64,000 nt of DNA from Paenibacillus rhizovicinus (GTDB lineage: Bacteria; Bacillota; Bacilli; Paenibacillales; Paenibacillaceae). The stretch lies in assembly GCF_010365285.1 (NCBI RefSeq), contig NZ_CP048286.1, positions 6,188,001-6,252,000 of the forward strand, written 5' to 3'. Positions 48,507-57,783 of the stretch are shown here, in pieces. The notes below the pieces were generated by a model. The model made no database searches and was not told the DNA's origin. It was given only the letters and a program-made list of their open reading frames with translations. The position numbers and the translations under genes are program-made. Each line of letters opens with the position of its first letter. The stretch's first letter is position 1.

Positions 48507-50651
48507 ATGAAGATCAAGTCAAAGAAGGATAAAACGAAAACGCAATCAAACGAAAGCAAATCGAATGGCAACATGAAGTCGCTTTACTCCAATTCCGTGA
48601 ACGGCATCAGAAACGTCAAGCTTACGAATCCCATCAAGTCCGTGGGACTCATGCTCTTCTTAATTATTTTCAGCGCAATCTTGGTTTGCGTGCTAGTCGT
48701 AGGCTTATTCTCCTATTCAACCTCGAAAAGCATCATCAAGGATAAGGTTGCGGAGTCCAGCTCGGTCGCGCTCAAGCAATCGAATGGGAAATTAGATCTG
48801 ATGTTCAAGAACTACGAAGCGTTGTCGATGCAAATTCTTCTGGATAAGAATGTACAGGACCTTCTGTTGCAATATAAGACGGCGACGGACGATTACGACA
48901 AATTCGATCTAATGAAGAAAATCGGCGATACAGTACAAACTTATGTGCTCGCCAATCAATCCATTGCGGGTGCAGCGATTATCCCGATTTCCGGGAATGC
49001 AAATGCGGTTACGATTGGCACTTCGACCATTACCACAGAAGATGGACAAAAGTCCGAATGGATGAAATCCATCTTGGATGGAGCTGGCCGCTTGGTGTGG
49101 CTGCCTTCCAAAGTGAAAGGTTACAGCGACACCGCCAGCGAACCGACGTTCGCGATGGGGCGCGTCATGAAGAATACGACGAACAACGAAGGCAATTTCA
49201 TTATGATCGTTGAAGTTAAATTGAAAACGATCGGCGAGCAATTGGCAGACCTGAAGCTCGGGAACAACAGCGAGACGATTATTTTGGACGACAAGAACAA
49301 TGTCGTGTATAGCGCGAACGCAGAGCAAATCGGCAAACCTTCGCCGATCGCGCTCAAGGATTCCAAGAAGGATGAAGGCTCCTTGACGACGACGGATTCG
49401 AATGATCACGAAGTGCTCGCCATGTACAATCAATTCGAAAGCACGGGCTGGAAGATGCTCGGTACCGTTCCTGTAGAAGAACTGGTCAAAGACGCGAAAC
49501 AGATTCGCAACGCAACGTATATTATTGCGGCTATCGCGGCACTGCTGGCTATCGGAATCGGGCTGCTTGTTATTCGTATGGTCGCTATTCCGCTCGTCAA
49601 CCTGCGGAACCTGATGAACGAAGGGGAACGCGGTAATCTGACCGTTCGTTCCACGATCAATAAGAAGGATGAAATTGGTCAATTGGCGCAAAGCTTCAAT
49701 CAGATGATGGCGCAGATCACCATCCTTGTCACGCAAACGAACCAGTCGGCACAGGACGTTCTGGCCACGGCAGGCGAGTTGTCCGACGCTTCGAAGAAAA
49801 CAGCGATTTCCGCCAAGGAGATTGCGGTTGCAACCGAGGAGATCGCGAACGGAGCGACCAGCCTTGCGGTTGAAGCGGAGAAGGGCAGCGATCTTACGAG
49901 CGAGATCAGTCAGCAAATGCAGCAGGTTACAGGCGCAAACCAAGAAATGGGCGTTGCTGCATCCGAAGTGGAGAGAGCCAGCCATCAAGGTACGGTTTAT
50001 ATGAACAGCCTCATCGAGAAAACCGGATTGACGGAAGAAATGACGCGTTCCATGGTCGAGAAGGTAGACAAGCTGAAGGAATCGACGCGTTCGATTCGCA
50101 AAATTCTAGAAGTATTGAACAACATGACGAAACAAACCAATATCTTGTCCCTGAATGCAACGATTGAAGCAGCGCGCGCAGGAACTGCCGGCAAAGGCTT
50201 CATGGTCGTCGCGGATGAAATTCGCAAGCTTGCCGATCAGTCGCGTCAGTCCATTGACGTTGTCGGTCAAATTACCGAGACGATCCAGAAAGAAATCGAC
50301 GAGACGGTAAGCGTGCTGTCGGATGCTTATCCGATCTTCCAAGAACAAATTCAGTCCGTAAAAGAAGCGAATCAAATCTTCTTGACGGTTCAGGGTCAAA
50401 TGGGCGATTTCGTCGGCCGTCTGGGTTCGGTAACCAATTCGATCGGAACCTTGGAGCGTTCTCAAGTCGTGCTGTCCGAGGCGATGGGCAATGTTAGTGC
50501 CGTGGCCGAAGAATCTTCCGCTACCTCCCAAGAAGTTGCTTCGCTCAGCAATGAGCAAACGAACATCAGCGAAGGCCTGGTCCGTTTGTCGGACAAGCTG
50601 GAGACCGTCTCTACAGGTCTGAAAGAAACGCTGAGCCGTTTCCGTACGTAA
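48507..50651 (+). CDS. Methyl-accepting chemotaxis protein, dCache-type sensor
   Basis: 714 aa. A 45-residue polar, Lys-rich leader precedes helix 1 ([20 protein letters not shown]). The external region of about 260 residues has the look of a dCache domain ([39 protein letters not shown]). Helix 2 (about 330-352), HAMP, and the MCP domain with [21 protein letters not shown] follow. The tip reads N-A-T rather than the usual N-A-A. The ligand is unknown. AGGTGG is ten bases before ATG. Single-gene unit with a terminator at 50694. Confidence 0.95.
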   Translation: MKIKSKKDKTKTQSNESKSNGNMKSLYSNSVNGIRNVKLTNPIKSVGLMLFLIIFSAILVCVLVVGLFSYSTSKSIIKDKVAESSSVALKQSNGKLDLMFKNYEALSMQILLDKNVQDLLLQYKTATDDYDKFDLMKKIGDTVQTYVLANQSIAGAAIIPISGNANAVTIGTSTITTEDGQKSEWMKSILDGAGRLVWLPSKVKGYSDTASEPTFAMGRVMKNTTNNEGNFIMIVEVKLKTIGEQLADLKLGNNSETIILDDKNNVVYSANAEQIGKPSPIALKDSKKDEGSLTTTDSNDHEVLAMYNQFESTGWKMLGTVPVEELVKDAKQIRNATYIIAAIAALLAIGIGLLVIRMVAIPLVNLRNLMNEGERGNLTVRSTINKKDEIGQLAQSFNQMMAQITILVTQTNQSAQDVLATAGELSDASKKTAISAKEIAVATEEIANGATSLAVEAEKGSDLTSEISQQMQQVTGANQEMGVAASEVERASHQGTVYMNSLIEKTGLTEEMTRSMVEKVDKLKESTRSIRKILEVLNNMTKQTNILSLNATIEAARAGTAGKGFMVVADEIRKLADQSRQSIDVVGQITETIQKEIDETVSVLSDAYPIFQEQIQSVKEANQIFLTVQGQMGDFVGRLGSVTNSIGTLERSQVVLSEAMGNVSAVAEESSATSQEVASLSNEQTNISEGLVRLSDKLETVSTGLKETLSRFRT

Positions 50652-50693
50652 TACGATCGATATTATCGATACCGAATCATACAAGGTAATGTA

Positions 50694-50725
50694 AAATCCG
50701 GCCCTTTCCTGGGGGCCGGATTTTT
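50694..50725 (+). terminator. Terminator of the second chemoreceptor gene
   Basis: AAATCCGGCCC pairs with GGGCCGGATTT around TTTCCTGG, followed by T. Confidence 0.9.
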
Positions 50726-50835
50726 ATTTGGCCTATGTGACCCATTCTGGAGTTCACCCAGAGGGATTCATTCAATCCATTCATCAATCCATTCAGCAAT
50801 CCGATACACGGCTCTCGCAAAGCGAGACGAGCAAA

Positions 50836-50873
50836 CAAAGGGGCGAGCAGCTGATTGCTGCTCGCCCCCTTTT
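50836..50873 (-). terminator. Terminator of merR-yugP
   Basis: GGGGCGAGCAGC (50840-50851) and GCTGCTCGCCCC (50857-50868), perfect 12-base arms. T-rich flanks on both strands make it usable in both directions. Confidence 0.85.
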
Positions 50874-50892
50874 GGCGTGTATGGCGACGTTG

Positions 50893-51573
50893 CTATTCGC
50901 GGTTTTGCGTGAAGATCAGAATGTACTTGACCAGCTCCAGCAGCGAGATGAGCGCTGCTGCGACGTACGTAAGCGCTGCGGCGTTCAACACTTTAGCGAC
51001 TCCGCGTTCTTCGTCGTTCGTAATGAAGCCTTCGGCGACCATGATGTCCCGCGCGCGGTTGCTGGCATTGAATTCAACCGGAAGCGTGACGAGCTGGAAT
51101 GCGACGGCGCAAGAGAAGAACAGAATGCCGATTCCGATCAGGCCGGATACTTGAAACAGGAAGCCGGCGATGAGCAGGAACGGCGCAACTCCAGAAGCGA
51201 AATTGACGACCGGGAAGATGCGGTGACGCAACGTAAGCATTGGATAGTGTACCTTATGCTGAATTGCGTGTCCGACCTCGTGACAGGCGACAGAGACGGC
51301 TGAGATGGAGTTTTCGTAATAGACGTGCTCCGAAAGTCGTACGACGCGATGGATCGGGTCGTAGTGGTCGGAGAGCGTGCCTGGAACCGGCTCTACGGGA
51401 ACATCGTGCAGTCCGTTCCGATCGAGCATCATCCGCGCTGCTTGATAGCCTGTGATGCCGCTAACCGTTTGTACCTCCGACCAGCGATTGAAAGTGCCTC
51501 TGACTCTGAACTGCGCCCAAACCGAAAGCAAGAATGCAGGGATAATCAAGATATCCATGGGGTGAAAAAACAT
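50893..51573 (-). CDS. Zinc metallopeptidase of the YugP family
   Basis: 226 aa membrane protein. The zinc motif HEVGHAIQH lies around residue 98; helices flank it (N-terminal ILIIPAFLLSVWA, then a hydrophobic pair after the motif, and one near the C-terminus). YugP-type peptidases are of unknown substrate. GGAGGG lies seven bases before ATG. It follows a MerR-type gene by 27 bases on the same strand and ends at a terminator. Confidence 0.9.
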   Translation of the reverse strand: MFFHPMDILIIPAFLLSVWAQFRVRGTFNRWSEVQTVSGITGYQAARMMLDRNGLHDVPVEPVPGTLSDHYDPIHRVVRLSEHVYYENSISAVSVACHEVGHAIQHKVHYPMLTLRHRIFPVVNFASGVAPFLLIAGFLFQVSGLIGIGILFFSCAVAFQLVTLPVEFNASNRARDIMVAEGFITNDEERGVAKVLNAAALTYVAAALISLLELVKYILIFTQNRE

Positions 51574-51600
51574 AATCGTTCCCTCCGTTATAATGGGATC

Positions 51601-52041
51601 TTACATAAATCCGCCTTTGTTCAGCAGCAGCATCAACGCTTCGACGCAAGCAGCCGTTTGAGGAATGAGCCGCTTGAATACTTGTTTAGCCTGCCCAGGC
51701 TTTAATTGGCTGATTACAGGCTCGATCGCCTTCACTTCGCGCTGCAGCTGTTCCAGGTGGATCTGAAGCTCGATGAGCTGTCCGGCCACTTCTTCGGGCG
51801 GAGATGCCTTTCCCCAGCTCGACAAGCTCGCCTTGATTTCATCCAGCGAATATTTCTCCTGCTTCAATTGTACGATACGTTTGAGACGCGCTAAGGTTTC
51901 ATCACTGTATAAACGATAATTTTTGGCTGAACGACGCTCGGGCTCGATAAGACCCATGGAGGTGTAGAAATCAATCGTACGGGGGCTTACACCGGCTATC
52001 TTGGATAACTCGCCGATTCGGTATAATAAGTTTTCAGACAT
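51601..52041 (-). CDS. MerR-family transcriptional regulator
   Basis: 146 aa. The winged-helix DNA-binding head YRIGELSKIAGVSPRTIDFYTSMGLI is typical MerR; a coiled coil follows (about 80-115), and there is a short C-terminal segment with one Cys (TAACVEAL). It is not GlnR or TnrA: it lacks their N-terminal pattern. ATG 52041 follows AAAGAGGTG by six bases; ATG 52059 is an in-frame alternative. It probably governs itself and the yugP gene; the signal is unknown. Confidence 0.88.
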   Translation of the reverse strand: MSENLLYRIGELSKIAGVSPRTIDFYTSMGLIEPERRSAKNYRLYSDETLARLKRIVQLKQEKYSLDEIKASLSSWGKASPPEEVAGQLIELQIHLEQLQREVKAIEPVISQLKPGQAKQVFKRLIPQTAACVEALMLLLNKGGFM

Positions 52042-52286
52042 CGTGAACACCTCTTTCATTATAAAACGGGTATGTACTTAGGATTCCTATGTAACTATGA
52101 TACAAATCCTGAACCATACAGTCAAACGTAATGCTTTGACAATTAATGCTTGTAAGAAACCTCACATGACAATTCTCGATTATTCTTTCAATCCTAACTA
52201 ATAGCCAAGAGGACCGTAGAGATTTGGTATGGGGATCGTAAAAGGCGAAGAATAGAATGCTGAAACGGATGAATGAAGTCAAAGAT

Positions 52287-52303
52287 TGTGAAAAAACTTA
52301 ACA
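52287..52303. promoter_or_regulatory. GlnR/TnrA box, upstream site of the amt gene
   Basis: TGTGA, seven bases, TAACA: a full match to TGTNA-N7-TNACA. Its centre is about 102 bases before the predicted start of transcription. Confidence 0.72.
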
Positions 52304-52361
52304 TTCCATATGGAAAAGGAAACGAACGTTAGATTTTTTTATAAACATCCCGAAAATTGTA

Positions 52362-52390
52362 TTGTCAAATTAAGAACTTCTGACTATAAT
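52362..52390 (+). promoter_or_regulatory. SigA promoter of the ammonium transporter
   Basis: TTGTCA (52362-52367), 17 bp, TATAAT (52385-52390). Transcription would start near 52397. Confidence 0.8.
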
Positions 52391-52411
52391 GACATTAAGT
52401 CTTTCATATCA

Positions 52412-52428
52412 TGTTAAGAAACATCACA
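52412..52428. promoter_or_regulatory. GlnR/TnrA box, downstream site of the amt gene
   Basis: TGTTA, seven bases, TCACA: full match to TGTNA-N7-TNACA. It lies about +15 to +31, between the promoter and the ribosome binding site, a repressor position. Confidence 0.75.
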
Positions 52429-52444
52429 CTAGGGAGTGGTCGTA

Positions 52445-53815
52445 ATGGTCAAGAAGCTGATTTTGTCTTTAGGTGCTCTATCGTTGTTATTTCCGGCATT
52501 GGCGTTCGCGGATGATCCTTCCGCAGCAACGCTGAATATGGGGCTCAACTCGATTTGGGTTCTTGTAGCAGCCATCCTGGTTATCTTGATGCAAGGCGGC
52601 TTTATCCTTCTGGAATCCGGCTCGACACGAATGAAGAATGCGGGTCACATTGCAGGGAAAACGATATTTACGGTAGGACTTTGTACCTTGGTTTACTGGG
52701 CAGTCGGTTATGCTTTCGCTTTCGGCTCAGACAACGCCGAGAATTCCATCAGCCATCTCATCGGCTGGGGCGGCGCATTCTTCTCCCCTTCAGTAGCAGC
52801 GGGCGAGGGCGAATCGCTTCCGACGACCGTGTTCTTCATCTTCCAGCTCGCTTTCGCGGCCGTATCGCTTTCCATCGCATGGGGCGGTTTCGCCGAACGT
52901 GCTAAGCTTTCCGCTTATCTGGTGTTTACGGTCTTGTTCACGGCACTTATCTATCCGGTCATTTCGCACTGGATCTGGAGCTCCTCCGGCTGGTTGTTCA
53001 CGAAAGGCGCACAAGACTATGCAGGCTCTACGGTCGTTCACTTAACGGGCGCCATTGCCGCCTTCGCCGCAACGGTCCTATTGAAACCGCGGATCGGCCG
53101 CTTCAATAAAGACGGTTCCGCGAACGAAATTCTCGGTCACAACCAAGTATTCGGCGCGCTGTCCGTATTGATTCTGTGGGTAGGCTGGTTTGGCTTCAAC
53201 GCAGGGAGCGCACTTAGCGTAGGCGACGGATTCTTCGGCTACGTCGCGTTCAACACGCAGCTTGGCGCTGCCGGCGGCGCGGTTGCCGCAATGTTGATCT
53301 CCTGGCTCGTGAACGGCAAAGCCGATATTACAACGACGCTGAACGGCGCGCTTGCCGGCCTCGTCGCCATCACGGCTACATGCGCATTCGTTGATCCGTG
53401 GGCTGCGGTAGTCATCGGTTTGGTAGCCGGTGTACTGGTCTTCTTCAGCACCAAATTTTTCGAGAAAATCAAAGTCGATGATCCGATCTACGCACTGTCG
53501 GTACACGGCGCAGCGGGTATCTGGGGGACGTTGGCGAACGGTATCTTCGCGACAGACGTGCTGGCCAAAAAGTTGAATGTCGGCGTCGGCGGCTTGATTG
53601 ACACGGGCAGTTGGCATCAACTGTGGGTGCAAATCGAATCGGTCGTCGTATGCGGCGGTTACACGCTGGTTGCATCCTTCATCCTGCTCGGCATCATGAA
53701 AGTGGTGATGGGCCTCCGCGTAACGGAAGAGCAAGAGATCATCGGTCTCGACCTTTCCGAGCATGGCACGTTCGGATATCCGGAACAAATGAAGAAAGCA
53801 CAACAAAACATGTAA
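52445..53815 (+). CDS. amt: Ammonium transporter (Amt/AmtB family)
   Basis: 456 aa with a signal peptide (VKKLILSLGALSLLFPALAFA) and eleven helices. Amt proteins conduct ammonium as NH3 plus proton. The twin pore histidines lie in STVVHLTGA and LSVHGAAGIWGTL, and the Asp before the first is in QDYAGS. ATG 52445 follows AGGGAG by eight bases. The cytoplasmic tail is long (about 40 residues). No PII (glnK) gene follows, unlike most amt loci; instead a nucleotidyltransferase and an exonuclease follow with no clear terminator. Two GlnR/TnrA boxes flank the promoter, so nitrogen control is expected. Confidence 0.95.
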   Translation: MVKKLILSLGALSLLFPALAFADDPSAATLNMGLNSIWVLVAAILVILMQGGFILLESGSTRMKNAGHIAGKTIFTVGLCTLVYWAVGYAFAFGSDNAENSISHLIGWGGAFFSPSVAAGEGESLPTTVFFIFQLAFAAVSLSIAWGGFAERAKLSAYLVFTVLFTALIYPVISHWIWSSSGWLFTKGAQDYAGSTVVHLTGAIAAFAATVLLKPRIGRFNKDGSANEILGHNQVFGALSVLILWVGWFGFNAGSALSVGDGFFGYVAFNTQLGAAGGAVAAMLISWLVNGKADITTTLNGALAGLVAITATCAFVDPWAAVVIGLVAGVLVFFSTKFFEKIKVDDPIYALSVHGAAGIWGTLANGIFATDVLAKKLNVGVGGLIDTGSWHQLWVQIESVVVCGGYTLVASFILLGIMKVVMGLRVTEEQEIIGLDLSEHGTFGYPEQMKKAQQNM

Positions 53816-53940
53816 TTCGCCATCATCTATAGGAAGCAGAGCATATATTCCGATATAGAGAGAAAGGATGAGTCTGCGACGCCGCTACGGCCGGTGCCGC
53901 AGGTTCATCTTGGATATCCTGACATTGAGGTGAGCACGGC

Positions 53941-55011
53941 ATGAGCGACCCGATCCGTGCGCAGCTGCTTGCGCGTATCGGCAGAAGTGACGATGCGGCA
54001 TCGCTTCGCGGCCTGCGGGATCAGATCCACGAGCATATGGAAGCTCTGCTCGCTAAACAAACGATCGAACAATTCTATACGGATCTGAACGAGGTACACG
54101 ACGCGATGATCAAGCGCGCGGTCGCCCTCTCGGAAGAGCAAATGGCACGGCTGGGGCATGGTTCCCCGCCCGTGCCTTATGCGTATCTGTTGTTTGGCAG
54201 CGGGGGCAGAGCGGAACAGACATTGACGAGCGATCAAGACAGCGGGTTGATCTATGCCGATCCGGAAGAGCCGTCGCAGCTTGAGCGGAATGCGCGTTAT
54301 TTCGAACTCTTGTCGCAGAAGGTCGTACATTTGCTGGAACAGCTTGGCTATCCGCCTTGCGAAGGCGAGGTCGTCAGCTCGAATCCGCTATGGAGCCAAT
54401 CGTCGTCGCAATGGAAGTCCAAATTGGATCTTTGGTTTCGGGAGCCGGACTGGGAGCGGGTCAGGTACCTGCTCATCGTGGCGGACTGCCGGATCGTGGC
54501 GGGATCGCAGGAGATTGGCGAAGAACTGAAGAGCTGCTTCTTCCAGAAGATGCTCGACCATGAACGGATTGCGGAGCGTATGCTGAACAACACGATGCGC
54601 CACAAAGTGCTGGTCGGCGTATTCGGGCAGCTGTTCAAAGAGCATTACGGCGAGGATGCGGGCAGTCTTGATTTGAAATATGGCGCGTATATCCCGATGG
54701 TTAATGCGGTGCGGCTTCTTGCCATACAAGCGGGTATAAGCGAGACCTCGACGATCGCGCGTCTGGAACGGCTGACGGACAAAGGGATTTTGGACGCATC
54801 GGAAGGTTCTCAATATGCCGAGGCGTTTAGATTGTTGCTGCGATTGCGCCTGATGACGACCGTCAAGCTGGAAGAAGGATTCTATGCCAATAACGGCAAG
54901 CTGCCCAATACCCGTCTGACCAAGGAACTTATCGAGGAACTCAAAGCCGGCCTTCGCACCGTGAAGAAGCTGCAGAAACGGGTTCGGAAGCGAGCTTCAG
55001 GCCGGATTTAG
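53941..55011 (+). CDS. DUF294 nucleotidyltransferase-like protein
   Basis: 356 aa. An N-terminal helical region precedes a GlnD/MinNT-type nucleotidyltransferase core, LLFGSGGRAEQTLTSDQDSG, with Gly86-Ser87 and the metal Asp98 and Asp100. The C-terminal half is the helical DUF294 substrate-binding-like domain. Unlike many proteobacterial members it has no CBS or cNMP domain. GAGGTGA lies six bases before ATG. It sits between amt and a DnaQ-like exonuclease (21 bases apart), so it is probably in one operon with the exonuclease and perhaps with amt. The target of nucleotidylation is unknown. Confidence 0.85.
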   Translation: MSDPIRAQLLARIGRSDDAASLRGLRDQIHEHMEALLAKQTIEQFYTDLNEVHDAMIKRAVALSEEQMARLGHGSPPVPYAYLLFGSGGRAEQTLTSDQDSGLIYADPEEPSQLERNARYFELLSQKVVHLLEQLGYPPCEGEVVSSNPLWSQSSSQWKSKLDLWFREPDWERVRYLLIVADCRIVAGSQEIGEELKSCFFQKMLDHERIAERMLNNTMRHKVLVGVFGQLFKEHYGEDAGSLDLKYGAYIPMVNAVRLLAIQAGISETSTIARLERLTDKGILDASEGSQYAEAFRLLLRLRLMTTVKLEEGFYANNGKLPNTRLTKELIEELKAGLRTVKKLQKRVRKRASGRI

Positions 55012-55032
55012 GCTCATCCGGAGGGGAATAGC

Positions 55033-55767
55033 ATGAAAGAACAAAAAGGCGTAGGCCGGATGTGGCATCTGTACAAAATGGGCGGCATCACGCCTGCGCT
55101 GGCTTCCATGATGGGAGCTCAAAACGCGCAGCAAATGGCGTTTATCCGTTCCATGTCCAAAGAGCAGCGTAAAGATTCCATCATGGATCAGCCGCTATCC
55201 GAAATGGAGGTCGTCGTATTCGACTTGGAGACGACCGGCTTCTACCCGACCAACGGGGACGAAATCATTTCGTTCGGCGCGGTCATCCTGAAGGGAGAGC
55301 AGTTGATCGAAGATCGGACCTTCTACAGCTTGGTGAATCCGAAGCGCAAAGTGCCGAAGCATATCGCGGAACTGACCGGGATTACGAACGAAATGGTGCA
55401 GGGCGCGCCCGATCTTATGCAGGTACTGCATGATTTTATGGAGTTCGTCGGGAAAAGGCTGATGATCGCGCATGCCAGCGGGCATGACAAGCAGTTCTTG
55501 AACAGTGCGCTCTGGCGTACGTCGAAAGTGAATTTGACCCACCGCGTGCTGGATACGATGATGGTGGCCAAATGGCTCGATCCAGGGCGTTCCCATTACG
55601 ATCTGGATGAATTGCTGGAGCAGTCGGGCATTGAAATCGCGCAGCGGCATCATGCGCTCGAAGACTCGGTCATGACGGCCAAGCTTTGGCTGCATTATCT
55701 AAGGCGCATGCTGGATCGGAACGTGGTAACGTTAGGGGACTTATATGCTTATCTGAGCAAGCATTAG
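55033..55767 (+). CDS. DnaQ-like 3'-5' exonuclease (DEDDh family)
   Basis: 244 aa. A basic N-terminal region of about 55 residues precedes the exonuclease core. All DEDDh residues are present: Asp64 and Glu66 (FDLETTG), Asp152 (HASGHDKQF), His206 and Asp211 (RHHALEDS). The family includes DNA polymerase III epsilon and free exonucleases; the small size and context indicate a stand-alone enzyme. GGAGG lies eight bases before ATG. Coupled to the DUF294 gene; its end overlaps tail to tail with the minus-strand JAMM gene by 27 bases. Confidence 0.93.
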   Translation: MKEQKGVGRMWHLYKMGGITPALASMMGAQNAQQMAFIRSMSKEQRKDSIMDQPLSEMEVVVFDLETTGFYPTNGDEIISFGAVILKGEQLIEDRTFYSLVNPKRKVPKHIAELTGITNEMVQGAPDLMQVLHDFMEFVGKRLMIAHASGHDKQFLNSALWRTSKVNLTHRVLDTMMVAKWLDPGRSHYDLDELLEQSGIEIAQRHHALEDSVMTAKLWLHYLRRMLDRNVVTLGDLYAYLSKH

Positions 55768-56232
55768 CGGCGAGAAGGTCTCGTCTTGCAGCCAATAGGG
55801 CTGCACGATCGTACCGCGGGTCGGGTGATGAGGAGCGACGATCCAGTACGAGGTGCCCGCATTCTGTCCCGGAAGGCCTTCCCGGTCGGCCGGGCTCGGC
55901 ACGGGCAAAGATGCGGGATGGGAATGATAGAAGCCGACAAGCGATTGTCGGTTTCTTTGCATGTCGTAAAGGACGCGAACCCAATCGGCCGGGTCGAAAG
56001 CGAATCTGCTCGCGGGGTTGGCCGCTGTATTGCGGACAGGATGAACGCCTGCGATCATCAGCGATTCGGCTGCTATCGATGCTGCGTCGCCGCGGGAATC
56101 TTCTTGATCGACGACAATGAAGGAGCCGCTTAACACGCCGCATGCTTCATCGGGCAGCGCGTTCATGCATGCCTCAATTAGCCTGCGATATGCTTGCGGT
56201 TCCAGCGAGGCATGAATCGGGGGCGGCCTCAT
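55741..56232 (-). CDS. M67-family (JAMM/MPN+) metallopeptidase
   Basis: 163 aa. The JAMM zinc site is complete: Glu29 (DEACGVLSG), His103 and His105 (YHSHP), Ser113 and Asp116. In bacteria these proteases often trim small ubiquitin-like sulfur carriers or act in cysteine and siderophore assembly; no carrier gene is nearby, so the substrate is open. ATG 56232 follows GGAAGGAG by seven bases; the longer frame to 56286 has no site. The last 27 bases overlap the exonuclease gene on the other strand. Confidence 0.88.
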   Translation of the reverse strand: MRPPPIHASLEPQAYRRLIEACMNALPDEACGVLSGSFIVVDQEDSRGDAASIAAESLMIAGVHPVRNTAANPASRFAFDPADWVRVLYDMQRNRQSLVGFYHSHPASLPVPSPADREGLPGQNAGTSYWIVAPHHPTRGTIVQPYWLQDETFSPLMLAQISI

Positions 56233-56259
56233 GGCGATTCTCCTTCCGTGGCTGCATGG

Positions 56260-56298
56260 CAATATTGCATGCATATGGATATGCATTCAATATTGCAT
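56260..56298. promoter_or_regulatory. Direct repeat with palindromes in the JAMM gene leader
   Basis: CAATATTGCAT occurs at 56260-56270 and 56288-56298, 28 bases apart, with ATGCATATGGATATGCAT between them. TATAAT on the minus strand lies just upstream. Possible operator. Confidence 0.4.
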
Positions 56299-56326
56299 AC
56301 GTCCATTATAGCGCCGCCCCCAGCAT

Positions 56327-57640
56327 TCAGCCAGGCGCGTCTCCGGCTTTCTTCGGCGGATGGACAAGGAACACGATGATGAGCAGCGCCGCGACGGACA
56401 GACCGGATACGATGCCGTACAGCAGCGTATCGGATTTGCCGGCGATCCAGCCGAACAAGGGAGGACCGAAGGCGACGCCGAAGAACCGCAGACTGCTGTA
56501 GAGCGAGGTAACCATGCCGCGGTGCTGCCGATCGACCGATCCGGTAATGAGCGTATTCAAGCAGGGCAGCAGAAGGCCGGTACCAAGGCTGCTGAGCGCC
56601 GCGAAGCCGATTAGGGCGTAGATGTTTTTGTGCAAGAACGCGGCCGCGGCCAGAGCGGCGCCCATGACGGCCAGCCCCGTAATCATGAGGATGCGCATCA
56701 GCTTGCCGTTGTTTTTGATTTTGCGTCCGGTAATGTACGCGGTAATGACTAAGAACAGCAGCGGAATCGCCAGTATGCCGCCTTTGGCCACCCCATCGAT
56801 CTTATAAGGAGCCTTCTCCAGCAGATCGGAGAGACGGAACAAGACGCCGAACAAAATAAACAAGCCCAGCGAGCCCGATACAAAAGCGCTGATCAGCCAT
56901 TTCCCTTTCTCGCGAAAAACCTTGCCGAGATCCTTGACGTATTGTTTGATGGGCAGCGCCTGTTCTTTATTCTCTTTGCTCGGCTCTTTAATGAGGAAGA
57001 GCATGGCGGCAAACGAACCCGCGCAGAAGACCGGAAACGCAAATAAAGGCGCGTACCAAGTGAGCAGCGCGAGCAATGAGCCGATGATCGGGCTGACCAC
57101 TTTGCCGGCTCCGTTAGAAGCCTCTATAAGTCCCAGCGCTTCGCTTTCCTCGCCGTCCTTGTATTTGTCGCCGACAAGCGCCATGGCGATCGGAGACGTT
57201 CCTGCGGCGCCGATACCTTGCAGTGCTCTGGCGGCGATGAGAAATCCATAAGCGTGCATGACTGCCGCAATGCCTGCTCCTATGCCTGCAATACCGTATA
57301 GCGCAAGAGAGGGAAGAATGACGGCTTTACGCGAATAACGGTCGGATAGATAGCCGGAGATCGGAATAATCAGTCCCGCCGCGACGGAAAATAACGTAAT
57401 GACGAGACTGGCTTGAAACGTAGAGATGTGAAGCTTGCGCTCCATTTCCGGCAGGATCGGCACAAGCATGGAATTGCCGAGCACCAGCACCAGGGGGACG
57501 GTCGCGAGCGCGACGTATTCCAGCCATTTGCTGCCACCCTTGCTGTTCTGTTTCGATTTCGAGGAGGAGCCGCCGGACTCCGTCGTCCGCAGCTTGCCGG
57601 GACTGCCCGCAGTACCGCGGGTTTTCGTCTGCTGTTTCAT
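56327..57640 (-). CDS. MFS transporter
   Basis: 437 aa, twelve helices. A polar N-terminal tail of about 45 residues (rich in Gly, Ser and Lys) precedes helix 1 (VALATVPLVLVLGNSMLVPILP). The MFS loop 2-3 motif GYLSDRYSRKAV and a helix 5 motif like that of drug exporters (QGIGAAGTSP) point to a 12-helix efflux carrier. The substrate cannot be told. ATG 57640 is chosen over 57754 because the extra sequence has no site; GGGGGC precedes it by eight bases. Confidence 0.9.
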   Translation of the reverse strand: MKQQTKTRGTAGSPGKLRTTESGGSSSKSKQNSKGGSKWLEYVALATVPLVLVLGNSMLVPILPEMERKLHISTFQASLVITLFSVAAGLIIPISGYLSDRYSRKAVILPSLALYGIAGIGAGIAAVMHAYGFLIAARALQGIGAAGTSPIAMALVGDKYKDGEESEALGLIEASNGAGKVVSPIIGSLLALLTWYAPLFAFPVFCAGSFAAMLFLIKEPSKENKEQALPIKQYVKDLGKVFREKGKWLISAFVSGSLGLFILFGVLFRLSDLLEKAPYKIDGVAKGGILAIPLLFLVITAYITGRKIKNNGKLMRILMITGLAVMGAALAAAAFLHKNIYALIGFAALSSLGTGLLLPCLNTLITGSVDRQHRGMVTSLYSSLRFFGVAFGPPLFGWIAGKSDTLLYGIVSGLSVAALLIIVFLVHPPKKAGDAPG

Positions 57641-57783
57641 TGTTTCTTGCCCCCAAGCCCATGAGTTGACCGAGCGGTCTCGTGGATAATGTGCCCTTGA
57701 ACTTGAGGTGTCATTCTGGATCATGGTAACATAGAGAAAGTGAACGCAACGCAAATCGACAAATTTTGGAAAGAAGGCGCAAC

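Noticed and set aside
48298-48510. 70-codon frame upstream of the second chemoreceptor
   Set aside because: It begins inside the terminator hairpin of the U32 operon and has no SD or homology pattern; the SigD-like promoter lies within it.
51601-52041. MerR-type gene as the local GlnR/TnrA
   Set aside because: Its DNA-binding head and C-terminus do not follow the GlnR/TnrA pattern, although it lies next to GlnR boxes.
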